From DASQHW01 sp963837155 (GTDB lineage Bacteria > Actinomycetota > Acidimicrobiia > IMCC26256 > PALSA-610): a stretch of DNA of 64,000 nucleotides. Below, one piece after another: positions 20,428 to 29,716 of the stretch (position 1 is its first letter; every line of letters starts with the position of its first letter). Made by a program: the position numbers and the translations under genes. The notes below the pieces were generated by a model. It did not search any database, was not told the DNA's origin, and was given only the letters and a program-made list of their open reading frames with translations. The stretch spans positions 2,914,001-2,978,000 of the forward strand of contig CAWIMB010000002.1 in NCBI GenBank assembly GCA_963837155.1, written 5' to 3'.

Positions 20428-22171
20428 ATGGGCATGCAACAGGCACCGCGTCCGCGGCGCTCGCCGTGGGTGCGCTACGCGCCGTTCATAGCGATCGTGG
20501 CGATCGCCGCGATCGTCGCCGTGGCCCTCGCGACACGAAGCAGCGACGACAAGAAGAAGGACACCGTGGCCGTCACCGGTGGGGCCGCGCACGTCGGGAC
20601 AGAACGGCGTACCGCTGTTCTACAACGACGCCAAGGCCAAGGGTGAGGCGGACAAGCACACCTGGCAGGACCATTGCGACACGACCACGGGTGAGGTCGC
20701 GATCCCGATCCTCAACACGCCGCCGTGCGTCGAGAAATTCTCAGGCGACAACGGCGGCACGACGTCGCCCGGCGTCACCGCCGACAAGATCCGCGTCGGC
20801 TACTACGTCTCCAAGGCGGACCCCATTGGTGACGCGCTCCTGAAGGCTTCGGGTGCGTACGACACTCCTGAGGACACCTCGAAGGCGTACACCAGCTACG
20901 CGGGGATTTACGCCGGCAACTACGAGCTGTACGGCCGCAAGGTCGAGATGGTGCCGATCGAGGGAACCGGAACCTTGTCCGACCCCGTCGCCGCGCACGC
21001 CGACGCCGACCGCGCGGCGTCGAAGAACGTCTTCGCGGTGATGGGCGGCCCCGCCCAGGCGAAGGAGTTCGCGGACGAGCTCGCCCAGAAGCACATCCTG
21101 TGCATCGCGACGTGCATCATCGCCCAACCCGAGAAGTACATCCTCGACAACGAGCCGTATCTGTACCCGCCGGGCCCGACACCTGACCAGACGTCGACGC
21201 AGGTCGCGGAGCTCGTCAAGAAGCAGCTCGTCGGCAAGCCCGCCCAGTGGGCAGGGCCCGACCAGAAGGGCAAGGACCGTACGTTCACGCTGTTGACGTA
21301 CAACACGCCCGACGGTCAGTTCACGTCGTCCTGGAACGACCTCGAGAAGAAGGTGAAGGACACCGGCGCGAAGGTCGTCTCGCACGTCGACTACTACCTG
21401 AACCTGCCGTCATTACAAGCCGACGCGCGGACGATCGCCGCCAAGTTGAAGCAAGCGAACGCAACCAGCATCATCTTCACCGGCGACCCGATCTTCCCGC
21501 AGTACCTCACGAAGGAAATGACGAACTCGAACTACTTCCCCGAGTGGGTGATGGCGGGCACGGTGCTCGCCGACACCAACGTGTTCGCACGCAGCTTCGA
21601 CCAGAAGCAATGGGTGCACACGTTCGGGTTGCAGCTCGCTCCGGCGAAACTGCCGAAGGAGAAGCAGGACGCGTTCACCCTGCACCACTGGTGGTACGGC
21701 ACCGACCCGCCGACCGAGAACAACTTCGCGATCATCAAGGGCAACGTCGAATACTTGATGGCCGGATTGCAGCTCGCGGGACCGAAGCTCACGCCCGAGG
21801 CGTTCAAGGCGGGCCTCGACGCCGCCCCACCGACGGCGCCCGGGGATCCGCCGACCCGCCGGACCGTCTCGTCGTGGGGGAACCACGGGATCTGGCCCGA
21901 CACGCCGGACGATCCGGCCGGTCTCGACAACGCGGGAATTCTGTACTGGGACCCGACGGCAAGAGGGGCCGACGAGACCGGAGCGGTCGGCAACGGCATG
22001 TACAGGCTGCTCGGCGGTGGCATGCGCTACCTCGCGGGACACTGGCCCACCGATCCGGTGCCGCTGTTCGATCCCGCGAACACGAGCACGGTGTACGGCG
22101 TCGACAACATCCCGCCGGATCTGTTGCCGAAGGACTATCCGGCGCCACCGGAAGCGCCCGTGAACCAGTAG
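20428..22171 (+). CDS. Membrane-anchored periplasmic-binding-type substrate-binding protein (one frame jump)
   Basis: ATG 20428 follows AGGGGGAA. The N-terminus is basic, then a single hydrophobic helix (APFIAIVAIAAIVAVALA) without a lipobox cysteine, so the protein seems to be held by a membrane anchor rather than a lipid. After a jump near 20595 the Leu/Ile/Val-binding-type fold follows (VTADKIRVGYYVSKADPIGD; ADADRAASKNVFAVMGG; DARTIAAKLKQANATSIIF). Last gene of the TetR-LivHM-MFS/ABC set and surely its binding component. Ligand unknown; Trp- and Tyr-rich segments suggest something larger than a branched amino acid. Confidence 0.87.
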
Positions 22172-22186
22172 CCAGTAGCGCAAGCG

Positions 22187-22831
22187 TTACGCGTCCCGGG
22201 GGAGGGAGATCCATCCGTCTCCCGGGACGTACTTGCGTACGACGCGCGCCGGTACGCCCGCGACGACCGAGAAGTCGGGAACGTCGAGGCCGGCGACGAC
22301 CGCACCCGCGGCGACGACGACATTGCGGCCGAGACGCGTTCCCGGCAGCACAACCGCGCCGTGACCCAACCAGCAGCCGTCGCCGACCGACACCGGCTCG
22401 TTCTTCCACATCTGCGTGCCGACCGGTTGTGACACGTCCTCGTAACCGTGATTCTGATCGGTGACGTACACGTAGTGACCGGTCCAGATGTCGTTGCCGA
22501 TCTCGATGCGTTCGTGCCCGACGATGCCAATGCCTTTTCCGAGCATGCACCGGTCGCCGATCGTGATCACGGGATCGCCCCGAAGGTTCGCCTGCGTCGG
22601 CATGCCGGCGCTCAGGGACGCCAGTGGACCGACGATGCTGCCTTCGCCGATGGCGATGCGACCCTCACCGAAGATGACGGTCGGCGGGAACGCGATCAGG
22701 CTTCCGTTGCCGAACCGGTGGAAGGCGCGGGCGCGGCGATGCCGGGGCCCAAGCGCACCGAAGCGGACGACGGTTTCCCATGCCGCATGGACCGCATCGC
22801 CGGCCCGGCGCCCGAACTCGTCCCGCAACAT
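22187..22831 (-). CDS. Left-handed beta-helix (hexapeptide) acyltransferase
   Basis: 214 residues, ATG 22831. Hexapeptide repeats run through the middle (IAIGEGSIVG, ITIGDRCMLGKG, IEIGNDIW), with the acceptor-loop motif TDQNHGYEDVSQPVG typical of maltose/galactoside or WbbJ-type O-acetyltransferases, and a catalytic His in DQNH. The C-terminus VVAGVPARVVRKY is standard for the family. It would transfer an acetyl group to a sugar or sugar nucleotide. It sits between two binding-protein genes and converges on the first. Confidence 0.88.
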   Translation of the reverse strand: MLRDEFGRRAGDAVHAAWETVVRFGALGPRHRRARAFHRFGNGSLIAFPPTVIFGEGRIAIGEGSIVGPLASLSAGMPTQANLRGDPVITIGDRCMLGKGIGIVGHERIEIGNDIWTGHYVYVTDQNHGYEDVSQPVGTQMWKNEPVSVGDGCWLGHGAVVLPGTRLGRNVVVAAGAVVAGLDVPDFSVVAGVPARVVRKYVPGDGWISLPRDA

Positions 22832-22848
22832 CGTGTCAGGATAAGACC

Positions 22849-23895
22849 ATGGCGCAGACGTCCGCCCTTCCGATCCGGATCGGGTTGCTCTACGACTTCC
22901 CCCAAGGCGGCGATCTCTTTCCCAAGGCATTGCGGCTCGGAATCGACGACGTCGCGGCGACCGGCCGGCTCGACCGCGACGTGGAACTGGTGGAACGCCA
23001 GGCCCAGGGACTGCCGTCGGGTACGGAAGCCGACGTCGTGCGCGCGTTCCGCGAGCTCTGCGCCGAAGACGTGCTCGCGATCGCGGGACCGTCGATCTCC
23101 GACAACGCACTCATCGCCGCCCCGCTGTGCGACCGCGCGCGCGTCCCCGCGATCAATTACTCGGGTGGAGAGCGCACCCGTTCGCAGTGGATGTTCCACT
23201 ACCAGGTGGGATCGCTCGAGGAAGAGCCGCCCGTGCTCGCGGCGCGCATGGTCGAGCGCGGGCTATGGCGCGCCGCGGTCGTCTTCGATCAATCACCAGT
23301 CGGCCGCCGCTACGCCGAGTGCTTCGAAGCCGCGCGTGCCCGACTCGGACTCGAGGTCACGGGCACCGCGAGCATCGCGCCACTCGCCGCGGATGCAGAG
23401 GCATTGCTTGACCGGCTGCGTCAAGCCCAACCCGACGTGCTCGTGTACTTCGGTCTCGGCGTGTCGTCGCGTGCCGTTGCGCTCCGCGCCTCGCCCTCGC
23501 ATGGGACGTTCCCGTGCTCTCGAACTCGGCGCTGATGTTCGGCTACGCGCGTCCGGACTGGCGCAACGGCTACGCCGGATGGGAGTACATCGACACCGTC
23601 GCCGACGACAACCCGACGCGCGCGGCGTTGCGCGAACAGTTCCGCGTCCGCGGCCGCCGGCCCGATTGGGTGCGCGGCGTACGACATCGGACGCTTGCTC
23701 GGCGAGGGCATCGCCGCATCGGAACATCTGACCCGCGCCGGGATCGCCGACGGGCTCCGCCGCGCGAAGCAGCTTCCGGCGACGAGCGGGCATGCCGGCA
23801 CGCTCATGGGTTTCGGCGCATGGGACCACGCCGCCCTGAAAGGCCACTACCTCGTGCTGCGCACGTGGCGCGACGGTCACTCGGTGCAGGTCTGA
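22849..23895 (+). CDS. Periplasmic-binding-like receptor protein without signal peptide (two frame jumps)
   Basis: ATG 22849, 17 bp from the divergent acyltransferase. The product starts directly with the first strand of the type I periplasmic-binding fold (IRIGLLYDFPQGGDLFPKAL), with GIDDVAATGRL and GPSISDNALIAAPLCD as in Liv-type receptors, so it is probably cytosolic. Frame jumps near 23490 and 23672 split it into three; joined, it has about 348 residues. It may act as a ligand sensor linked to the nearby transporter or as a regulator-type receptor (inference). Confidence 0.72.
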
Positions 23896-23914
23896 CCGCG
23901 CGTACGCTTTGGCG

Positions 23915-25000
23915 GTGCCTCAGGATCGGGATGCCGCGCGCCTCCGCATCGCGTCCGCCGGGCTGACGCAGACCGCCGTCGAGCGGGTCGCGCGCAACTC
24001 CTTCCGGCGCATGCCGATCACGCTCGTCGACCGCGCGCGCTCGCAGCTCAGGCGGTTCTTCTCCGAAGGCGACTGGACGGTCGAAGACGACGCCGGCCTT
24101 TCCGCGCTCGTCGGTCCGGGCGAGGGCTGGTCCGAAGAAGAGATCGCACCCGGCATCCGCGTGTCGTACGGGTGGCGGGGCGGCAGCTTCTATGTCGACG
24201 TCGATGCCGACGCTGCGCCCGACGGCGCCGCCGAAGAAGCCGTGCCGCCGGTACCGGAGCACGAGCGGACGTTGGGCGACACGTTCGAGGAGTACGTCGT
24301 CATCGAAGCGGGACGAAACCCCGCCGAGCTGCGGTTTGCAACCGGGCCCGGAACGATCGGCGGTGCCGGACGCTTCACGCGCGAACAGCAGGGCAGCTCG
24401 GCCGCGGTTGCCGCGCTGTTCCGTGAGTTCGACAACATCGTCGAGGTGCGCATCGAGCTTGGCGGCGTATCGGTGACGCTCGACAACCCGGGGCGTTGGG
24501 AAGAGATTCTGCTGCCGGTGTTCGACATGGTGACGAAGGGCTTCGTGCCCCCACGCGCTGTCCCACCTGATCGCCAATACGAACGGGCAATCGCGGAAAT
24601 GGGCGGCTTTGATGTCACCAATCCGCGCGATCTGGCACGCATCCTCGACGCGTGTACGTCACCAGACGCCGCGTACCGTCGTCTCGCGGTCGCGAAGCTC
24701 GAGGACGGCGACCCGATCATCGTGCAGAAGCCGTGGACACGTGCGTTGGAGGATTCGTCTCGAGCGGTACGGCGCGCCGCGATCCGTGCCATGGCGCATG
24801 TCGCGCGGCCCGACCTGCGTTTGATGTACGAACGCGCGCTCGCCGACAAGGACGCATGCGTGCGCTACTACGCCTTGCGCGGGCTCGCCCAGATCGGTGT
24901 GGGCCGGGCCGAGGACAGCGTGCACCGGCGCAAACGCGACGACGACATGCGAGTCCGACTCGCCGCCGAAGCCGCCCTGGAAAACCGAGTCCCGCTGTAG
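23915..25000 (+). CDS. Nfu N-domain plus HEAT-repeat protein, CvfC-like
   Basis: GTG 23915 (TTG 23909 also possible). A first domain of about 115 residues is followed by a segment resembling the N-terminal domain of Nfu iron-sulfur scaffold proteins (NPAELRFATGPG, then SSAAVAALFREFDNIVEVRIELGGVSVTL) and then by HEAT-like helical repeats (AVRRAAIRAMAHVARPDLRLMYERAL). This order resembles the staphylococcal conserved virulence factor C family. The Nfu C-terminal CxxC cluster domain is absent. Assignment rests on motif recall and is moderate; the biochemical role in that family is not settled. Confidence 0.6.
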   Translation: MPQDRDAARLRIASAGLTQTAVERVARNSFRRMPITLVDRARSQLRRFFSEGDWTVEDDAGLSALVGPGEGWSEEEIAPGIRVSYGWRGGSFYVDVDADAAPDGAAEEAVPPVPEHERTLGDTFEEYVVIEAGRNPAELRFATGPGTIGGAGRFTREQQGSSAAVAALFREFDNIVEVRIELGGVSVTLDNPGRWEEILLPVFDMVTKGFVPPRAVPPDRQYERAIAEMGGFDVTNPRDLARILDACTSPDAAYRRLAVAKLEDGDPIIVQKPWTRALEDSSRAVRRAAIRAMAHVARPDLRLMYERALADKDACVRYYALRGLAQIGVGRAEDSVHRRKRDDDMRVRLAAEAALENRVPL

Positions 25001-25029
25001 TTGTCACACCGGGCTGTCATCATGCCGGT

Positions 25030-25233
25030 GTGGACACAATCGACATGAACGACCTGGTCAGCGGCACATGGGAGCCGTGCGCCGACTTCCGAGCGGACAC
25101 CACTCCCCTGTGCGAGCACTGCGGGTGGCTTGCCGACGAGCACACAGCCGCCGCGGCGCCCGTGCTTACGCCGATCGCTTCTTCGCGGAGGTCTTCGACG
25201 CTTTCGCGGCGGTCTTCTTCGCGGGCTGCTTGA
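25030..25233 (+). CDS. Possible small Cys-rich protein (CEHCGWL motif)
   Basis: GTG 25030 opens a short frame, MDTIDMNDLVSGTWEPC, with a CxxCGWL...EH motif that could bind zinc. The motif part ends near 25150; the remaining frame runs antisense into the Ku gene and looks like shadow sequence, so the true end may be earlier and hidden by an indel. Short proteins with CEHCGW are, as far as I recall, seen in other actinobacteria. Low confidence. Confidence 0.4.
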   Translation: MDTIDMNDLVSGTWEPCADFRADTTPLCEHCGWLADEHTAAAAPVLTPIASSRRSSTLSRRSSSRAA

Positions 25234-26083
25234 CCGCCTTCTTCGCGGGCGCTTTCTTCGCCGGCTCGGAGGAGGAGGCCGCCGACGAGCTCGGGTGGCG
25301 TTCCTTCGCCGTCGCCGCTTTCTCGAGCGACGCCTCGAGCGCGGCGACGAGGTCGAGCACCTTGGCCGGCGCTTCCACGACCGGTTCGGCAACGATCTCT
25401 TCGCCCGCGGCCTTGCGCTCGATCAGATCGAGGACCTGCTCGCGGTACTGGTCGCGGAACTTCTCCGGCTGGAACTCCTCGGCCGCGAGCGACTCGACGA
25501 GCTGGCGCGCCATCGTGCGTTCGCGATCGGTGAGCTCCGTGTCGTCGTTGGGCACGAGCTCGTCGCGCGGGAGCACCTCGTCCGCGTAGCGCATCGTCTC
25601 GATGACGAGCATCCCGTCCAGCGGGCGGATCGCCACCAGTCGTTCCTTGCTCCGCACGATGATGCGGCCCAGCGCAACCTTGTTCAGCTGGGTCATCGCG
25701 TCGGCCAACAACTTGTACGGCTTCACGCCCTTGGCATCCGGCACGAGGTAGTACGGCTGTTCGAAGTACACGGGATCGATCTCGTCGAGGTCGACGAACT
25801 CCTCGATGTCGATCGCGTGGCTGGCTCTCGGGCGAAGCGCGTCGAGCTCGTCGGGCTCGATCATCACGTAGCGGCCCTTCGAGATCTCGTAGCCGCGCTT
25901 GATGCGGTCCTGGGTGACCTCTTCGCCGGTCTGCTCCGACACCTTCTTGTAGCGGATGCGCGAGCCGGTGCCCTCTTCGAGCTGATTGAAGCTCACGTCC
26001 TTACTCTTGGTCGCGCCGACAAGACGGACGGGCACCTGTACGAGGCCGAAACTGATCGAGCCGGTCCAAATGGCACTAGGCAT
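25166..26083 (-). CDS. ku: Ku homodimeric DNA end-binding protein
   Basis: Starts at ATG 26083: MPSAIWTGSISFGLVQVPVRL is the conserved start of bacterial Ku. The core beta-barrel (EISKGRYVMIEPDELDALRP; EIDPVYFEQPYYLVPD; TMRYADEVLP) is complete, and the C-terminus is a Lys/Ala-rich tail (repeated PAKK and AAK motifs), as in actinobacterial Ku where it aids DNA binding. 305 residues. Works in non-homologous end joining with LigD; the LigD polymerase gene begins 16 bp away on the other strand. Confidence 0.96.
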   Translation of the reverse strand: MPSAIWTGSISFGLVQVPVRLVGATKSKDVSFNQLEEGTGSRIRYKKVSEQTGEEVTQDRIKRGYEISKGRYVMIEPDELDALRPRASHAIDIEEFVDLDEIDPVYFEQPYYLVPDAKGVKPYKLLADAMTQLNKVALGRIIVRSKERLVAIRPLDGMLVIETMRYADEVLPRDELVPNDDTELTDRERTMARQLVESLAAEEFQPEKFRDQYREQVLDLIERKAAGEEIVAEPVVEAPAKVLDLVAALEASLEKAATAKERHPSSSAASSSEPAKKAPAKKAVKQPAKKTAAKASKTSAKKRSA

Positions 26084-26090
26084 AGCATCG

Positions 26091-26096
26091 ATTCTA
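26091..26096 (-). promoter_or_regulatory. Candidate -10 box for a leaderless ku transcript
   Basis: On the minus strand TAGAAT lies seven bases before the ku ATG, so transcription would begin at or near the start codon. There is no ribosome-binding site in the 16-bp gap, which supports a leaderless message. Confidence 0.4.
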
Positions 26097-26099
26097 GAT

Positions 26100-27000
26100 A
26101 TGGCGCCGACGGGACAGGTGGTCGAGATCGATGGCCGCGAGCTCAAGGTCTCGAACCTCGACAAGGTGCTGTATCCCGAGGCCGGCTTCCGCAAGGGCGA
26201 CGTCATCGACTACGCCCTCCGCATCGCGCCGTGGCAGCTCCCCCACCTCGCGGGGCGGCCTCCAACGCGCGTGCGGGCGCCGGACGGCCCGGCTGGGCCG
26301 CGCTTCTTCGAGAAGAACTGCCCGTCCCATCGACCGCCGTGGGTGCCGGTATACGAGGGCTCGGAGGAGACCGGCGGCACCAAGGGGTGCCTCGTGAACG
26401 AGGTCGCGACGCTGGTTTGGCTTGCCAATCTCGCCGCGCTCGAACTGCATACGCACCAGTGGAAGGTCGACGACCCGAAGCGCCCCACGGCGATGGTGAT
26501 CGACCTCGACCCGGGCGAGCCGGCGACGATCGTCGATTGTTGCCGCGTCGCGCTCGACCTGCACGACACCTTGGACAAGCTCGGGTTGCAAGCCGTCGTC
26601 AAGACGTCCGGCGGCAAGGGCCTGCACCTCTCGGTCCCCGTCGTCGGTTCGAACGCAACCGACGACGACACGAAGAAGTTCGCGCTCGCACTCGGACAGC
26701 TGTTGGAGTCGCGCGATCCCGAAGCGCGTCCTGGTCGACATGACCCGGGCCAAACGGCCGGGCAAGGTGTTCATCGATTGGAGCCAGAACGACCGGCACA
26801 AGACGACCGTGTGCGCATACTCATTGCGCCTCCGTGACCGGCCGACGGTGTCGACACCGCTCTCGTGGGACGAGATTGCCGACGCCGAGGATCCGGACGC
26901 GTTGGCGTTCGAGGCTCCCGACGTGCTGACGCGCGTCGAGGAGATCGGCGATCTCTACGCCGATTCGCTCACCTTGCATCAGGAGCTCCCCGACCTGTGA
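26100..27000 (+). CDS. LigD-type polymerase/primase domain protein (one frame jump)
   Basis: ATG 26100. Stand-alone polymerase domain of the archaeo-eukaryotic primase type found in LigD: LDKVLYPEAGFRKGDVIDY, the catalytic DLDPG motif, KTSGGKGLHLSVPV, and, after a jump near 26720, KRPGKVFIDWSQND and a terminal ELPDL. No ligase or nuclease domain follows; about 300 residues is normal for the separate form. With Ku it fills and primes broken ends in end joining. Its stop overlaps the SDR start. Confidence 0.9.
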
Positions 27001-27816
27001 ACCTCGACGGGAAGATCGCGATCGTGACCGGTGCGTCGCGCGGCGTCGGCGCCGCGACGGCGGAGCTGCTCGCGCGGCGGGGATGCAAGGTCGCGTGCGC
27101 GGCGCCACGCGACCGCGGACGCGCCGCTCCCCATCCCCGGCACCATCGACGACACGGTGCGCCGCATCGTCGAGGCGGGCGGCGACGCGATCGCGGTACC
27201 GACCAACCTGGCGCGCGACGACGATGTGACGCGGATGGTCGCGCAAACCGTCGATCACTTCGGCGGCGTCGACGTGCTCATCAACAACGCGGCGATCACG
27301 TTCCCGGGCGACCTCGAGATGGAGCTGAAGCGCTTCGATCTCGTGATGCAGGTCGACCTGCGGGCCCCGCTCCAGGCGATGCAAGCGGCGATTCCGTCGA
27401 TGAAGGAGCGCGGCGGCGGCGCGATTCTCAACGTCTCGTCGGTCGCGGGCCTCAACTACTTCCCCGGTCTGATGGCGTACGGCATGGCGAAGGCGGCGCT
27501 CGAACACCTGACGGTTTCGGCCGCGCACCAGCTCCGTCCCTTCGACATCGCGGTGAACACGTTCCGCATCGACGTGCCGGTCGCGTCCGAAGGATTCGTG
27601 TTCAACATGCCCGACGCCGACCACTCCGACTGGGAACCGTCGGAGGTCGCAGCCGATGGCATCGTCTGGATGCTCGAACAGCCGCCGAGCTACACGGGAA
27701 ACAACGTGGGGATGGCCCGTCTCCGCGAGGAGCACCGCATCATGGCCTCACGCGCTGCGAGACGACACCAGCAACAGCCGTCGATCGTCACCGAGACGCA
27801 TCTACGTCCGGTGTGA
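26997..27816 (+). CDS. Short-chain dehydrogenase/reductase (one frame jump)
   Basis: GTG 26997 overlaps the LigD stop. Cofactor loop TGASRGVG, NNAAITFPG, and catalytic Ser-Tyr-Lys as NVSSVAG...YGMAK are all present. The frame jumps near 27100, just after KVACAA. The segment ADAPLPIPGTIDDTV matches a group of short-chain dehydrogenases that carry a LPGTI motif there. About 273 residues. Substrate unknown; a 3-hydroxyacyl or steroid-like alcohol is common for this subgroup. No link to end joining is apparent beyond the overlap. Confidence 0.88.
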
Positions 27817-27817
27817 C

Positions 27818-28087
27818 TCAGTGCACCAGCAGGTCGATGCTGGACTTGTAGAGCTCAAGCGCGGCCTTGAGCGCCGCGGTCGTCGCCTGGTGCGCGTCCC
27901 CGGCAACCATCATCGTGGTCATCTGCTCGGCGACATCAACGTTCGTGGACGGGTCGGGCGCAACCGGCGCGGTGACGTCAGGCTGGGCCTCGGTCGGCAG
28001 GTCCGCCGCCGCCAGCTGCTGCGCCGCGTTGTCGAACGTCGCCTGCACCCGCTGGGCAGCGGAAGTCAAGGCACTGATCGCGTCCAC
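27818..28087 (-). CDS. Small protein resembling a flagellar rod/hook protein end-to-end
   Basis: GTG 28087 is chosen as start because the upstream part is not conserved-looking. The 89-residue product has an N-terminal helix AISALTSAAQRVQATFDNAAQQLA and a C-terminal helix STNVDVAEQMTTMMVAGDAHQATTAAL. In flagellar axial proteins such as FlgC, the N- and C-terminal helices have this very pattern (an N-terminal ...NLAN and a C-terminal NVDLAEEM...AxAYxAN). The resemblance is by eye. No other flagellar genes occur in the window. Function unknown. Confidence 0.5.
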   Translation of the reverse strand: MDAISALTSAAQRVQATFDNAAQQLAAADLPTEAQPDVTAPVAPDPSTNVDVAEQMTTMMVAGDAHQATTAALKAALELYKSSIDLLVH

Positions 28088-28184
28088 GGACGTATGTCGG
28101 CGCCGCGGCGCCCGGATCTTGAGCGCGGCCCAGTTCTTGCGACACACGACGACCGAATCGGTCGCCGCACGTCGCCAAAACCTT

Positions 28185-29387
<1,203 letters not shown>

Positions 29388-29425
29388 GGTCCCCTCCGGG
29401 TCGGCGAGCAGAGGGTCAAGCTACC

Positions 29426-29716
29426 TCAGGCCGGTGGGCGCCAACCTTGGGAGACCAGGACCCCCGCGAGGTCACTCACGTGGTCCATTGACACATCGCC
29501 CGAGTCGTCGAGGTCGACATCGGTGTCGCCGGCTTCGACGAGCAACGTCACGACCATCTCGACGAGCTCGATCGAGTCGACACCGAGGTCGGCGATCGGC
29601 GTCGTGAGGTCGATGTCGGCTCTCGTGCCGTATTCGCGGTGCAGGTACGCCGCGATCGCACTGCCGGCGTCGCGGAGCAGCTCGGGATCGACGACCGGAT
29701 CAGTGCGATCAGTCAC
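29426..29716 (-). CDS. Acyl carrier protein
   Basis: 96 residues, GTG 29716, overlapping the acyl-AMP ligase stop by 8 bp. The phosphopantetheine attachment motif DLGVDSIELVEM places the arm on Ser48. The overall acidic four-helix pattern is typical. Translational coupling to the ligase indicates that this carrier receives the activated acyl group from it. Confidence 0.9.
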   Translation of the reverse strand: MTDRTDPVVDPELLRDAGSAIAAYLHREYGTRADIDLTTPIADLGVDSIELVEMVVTLLVEAGDTDVDLDDSGDVSMDHVSDLAGVLVSQGWRPPA

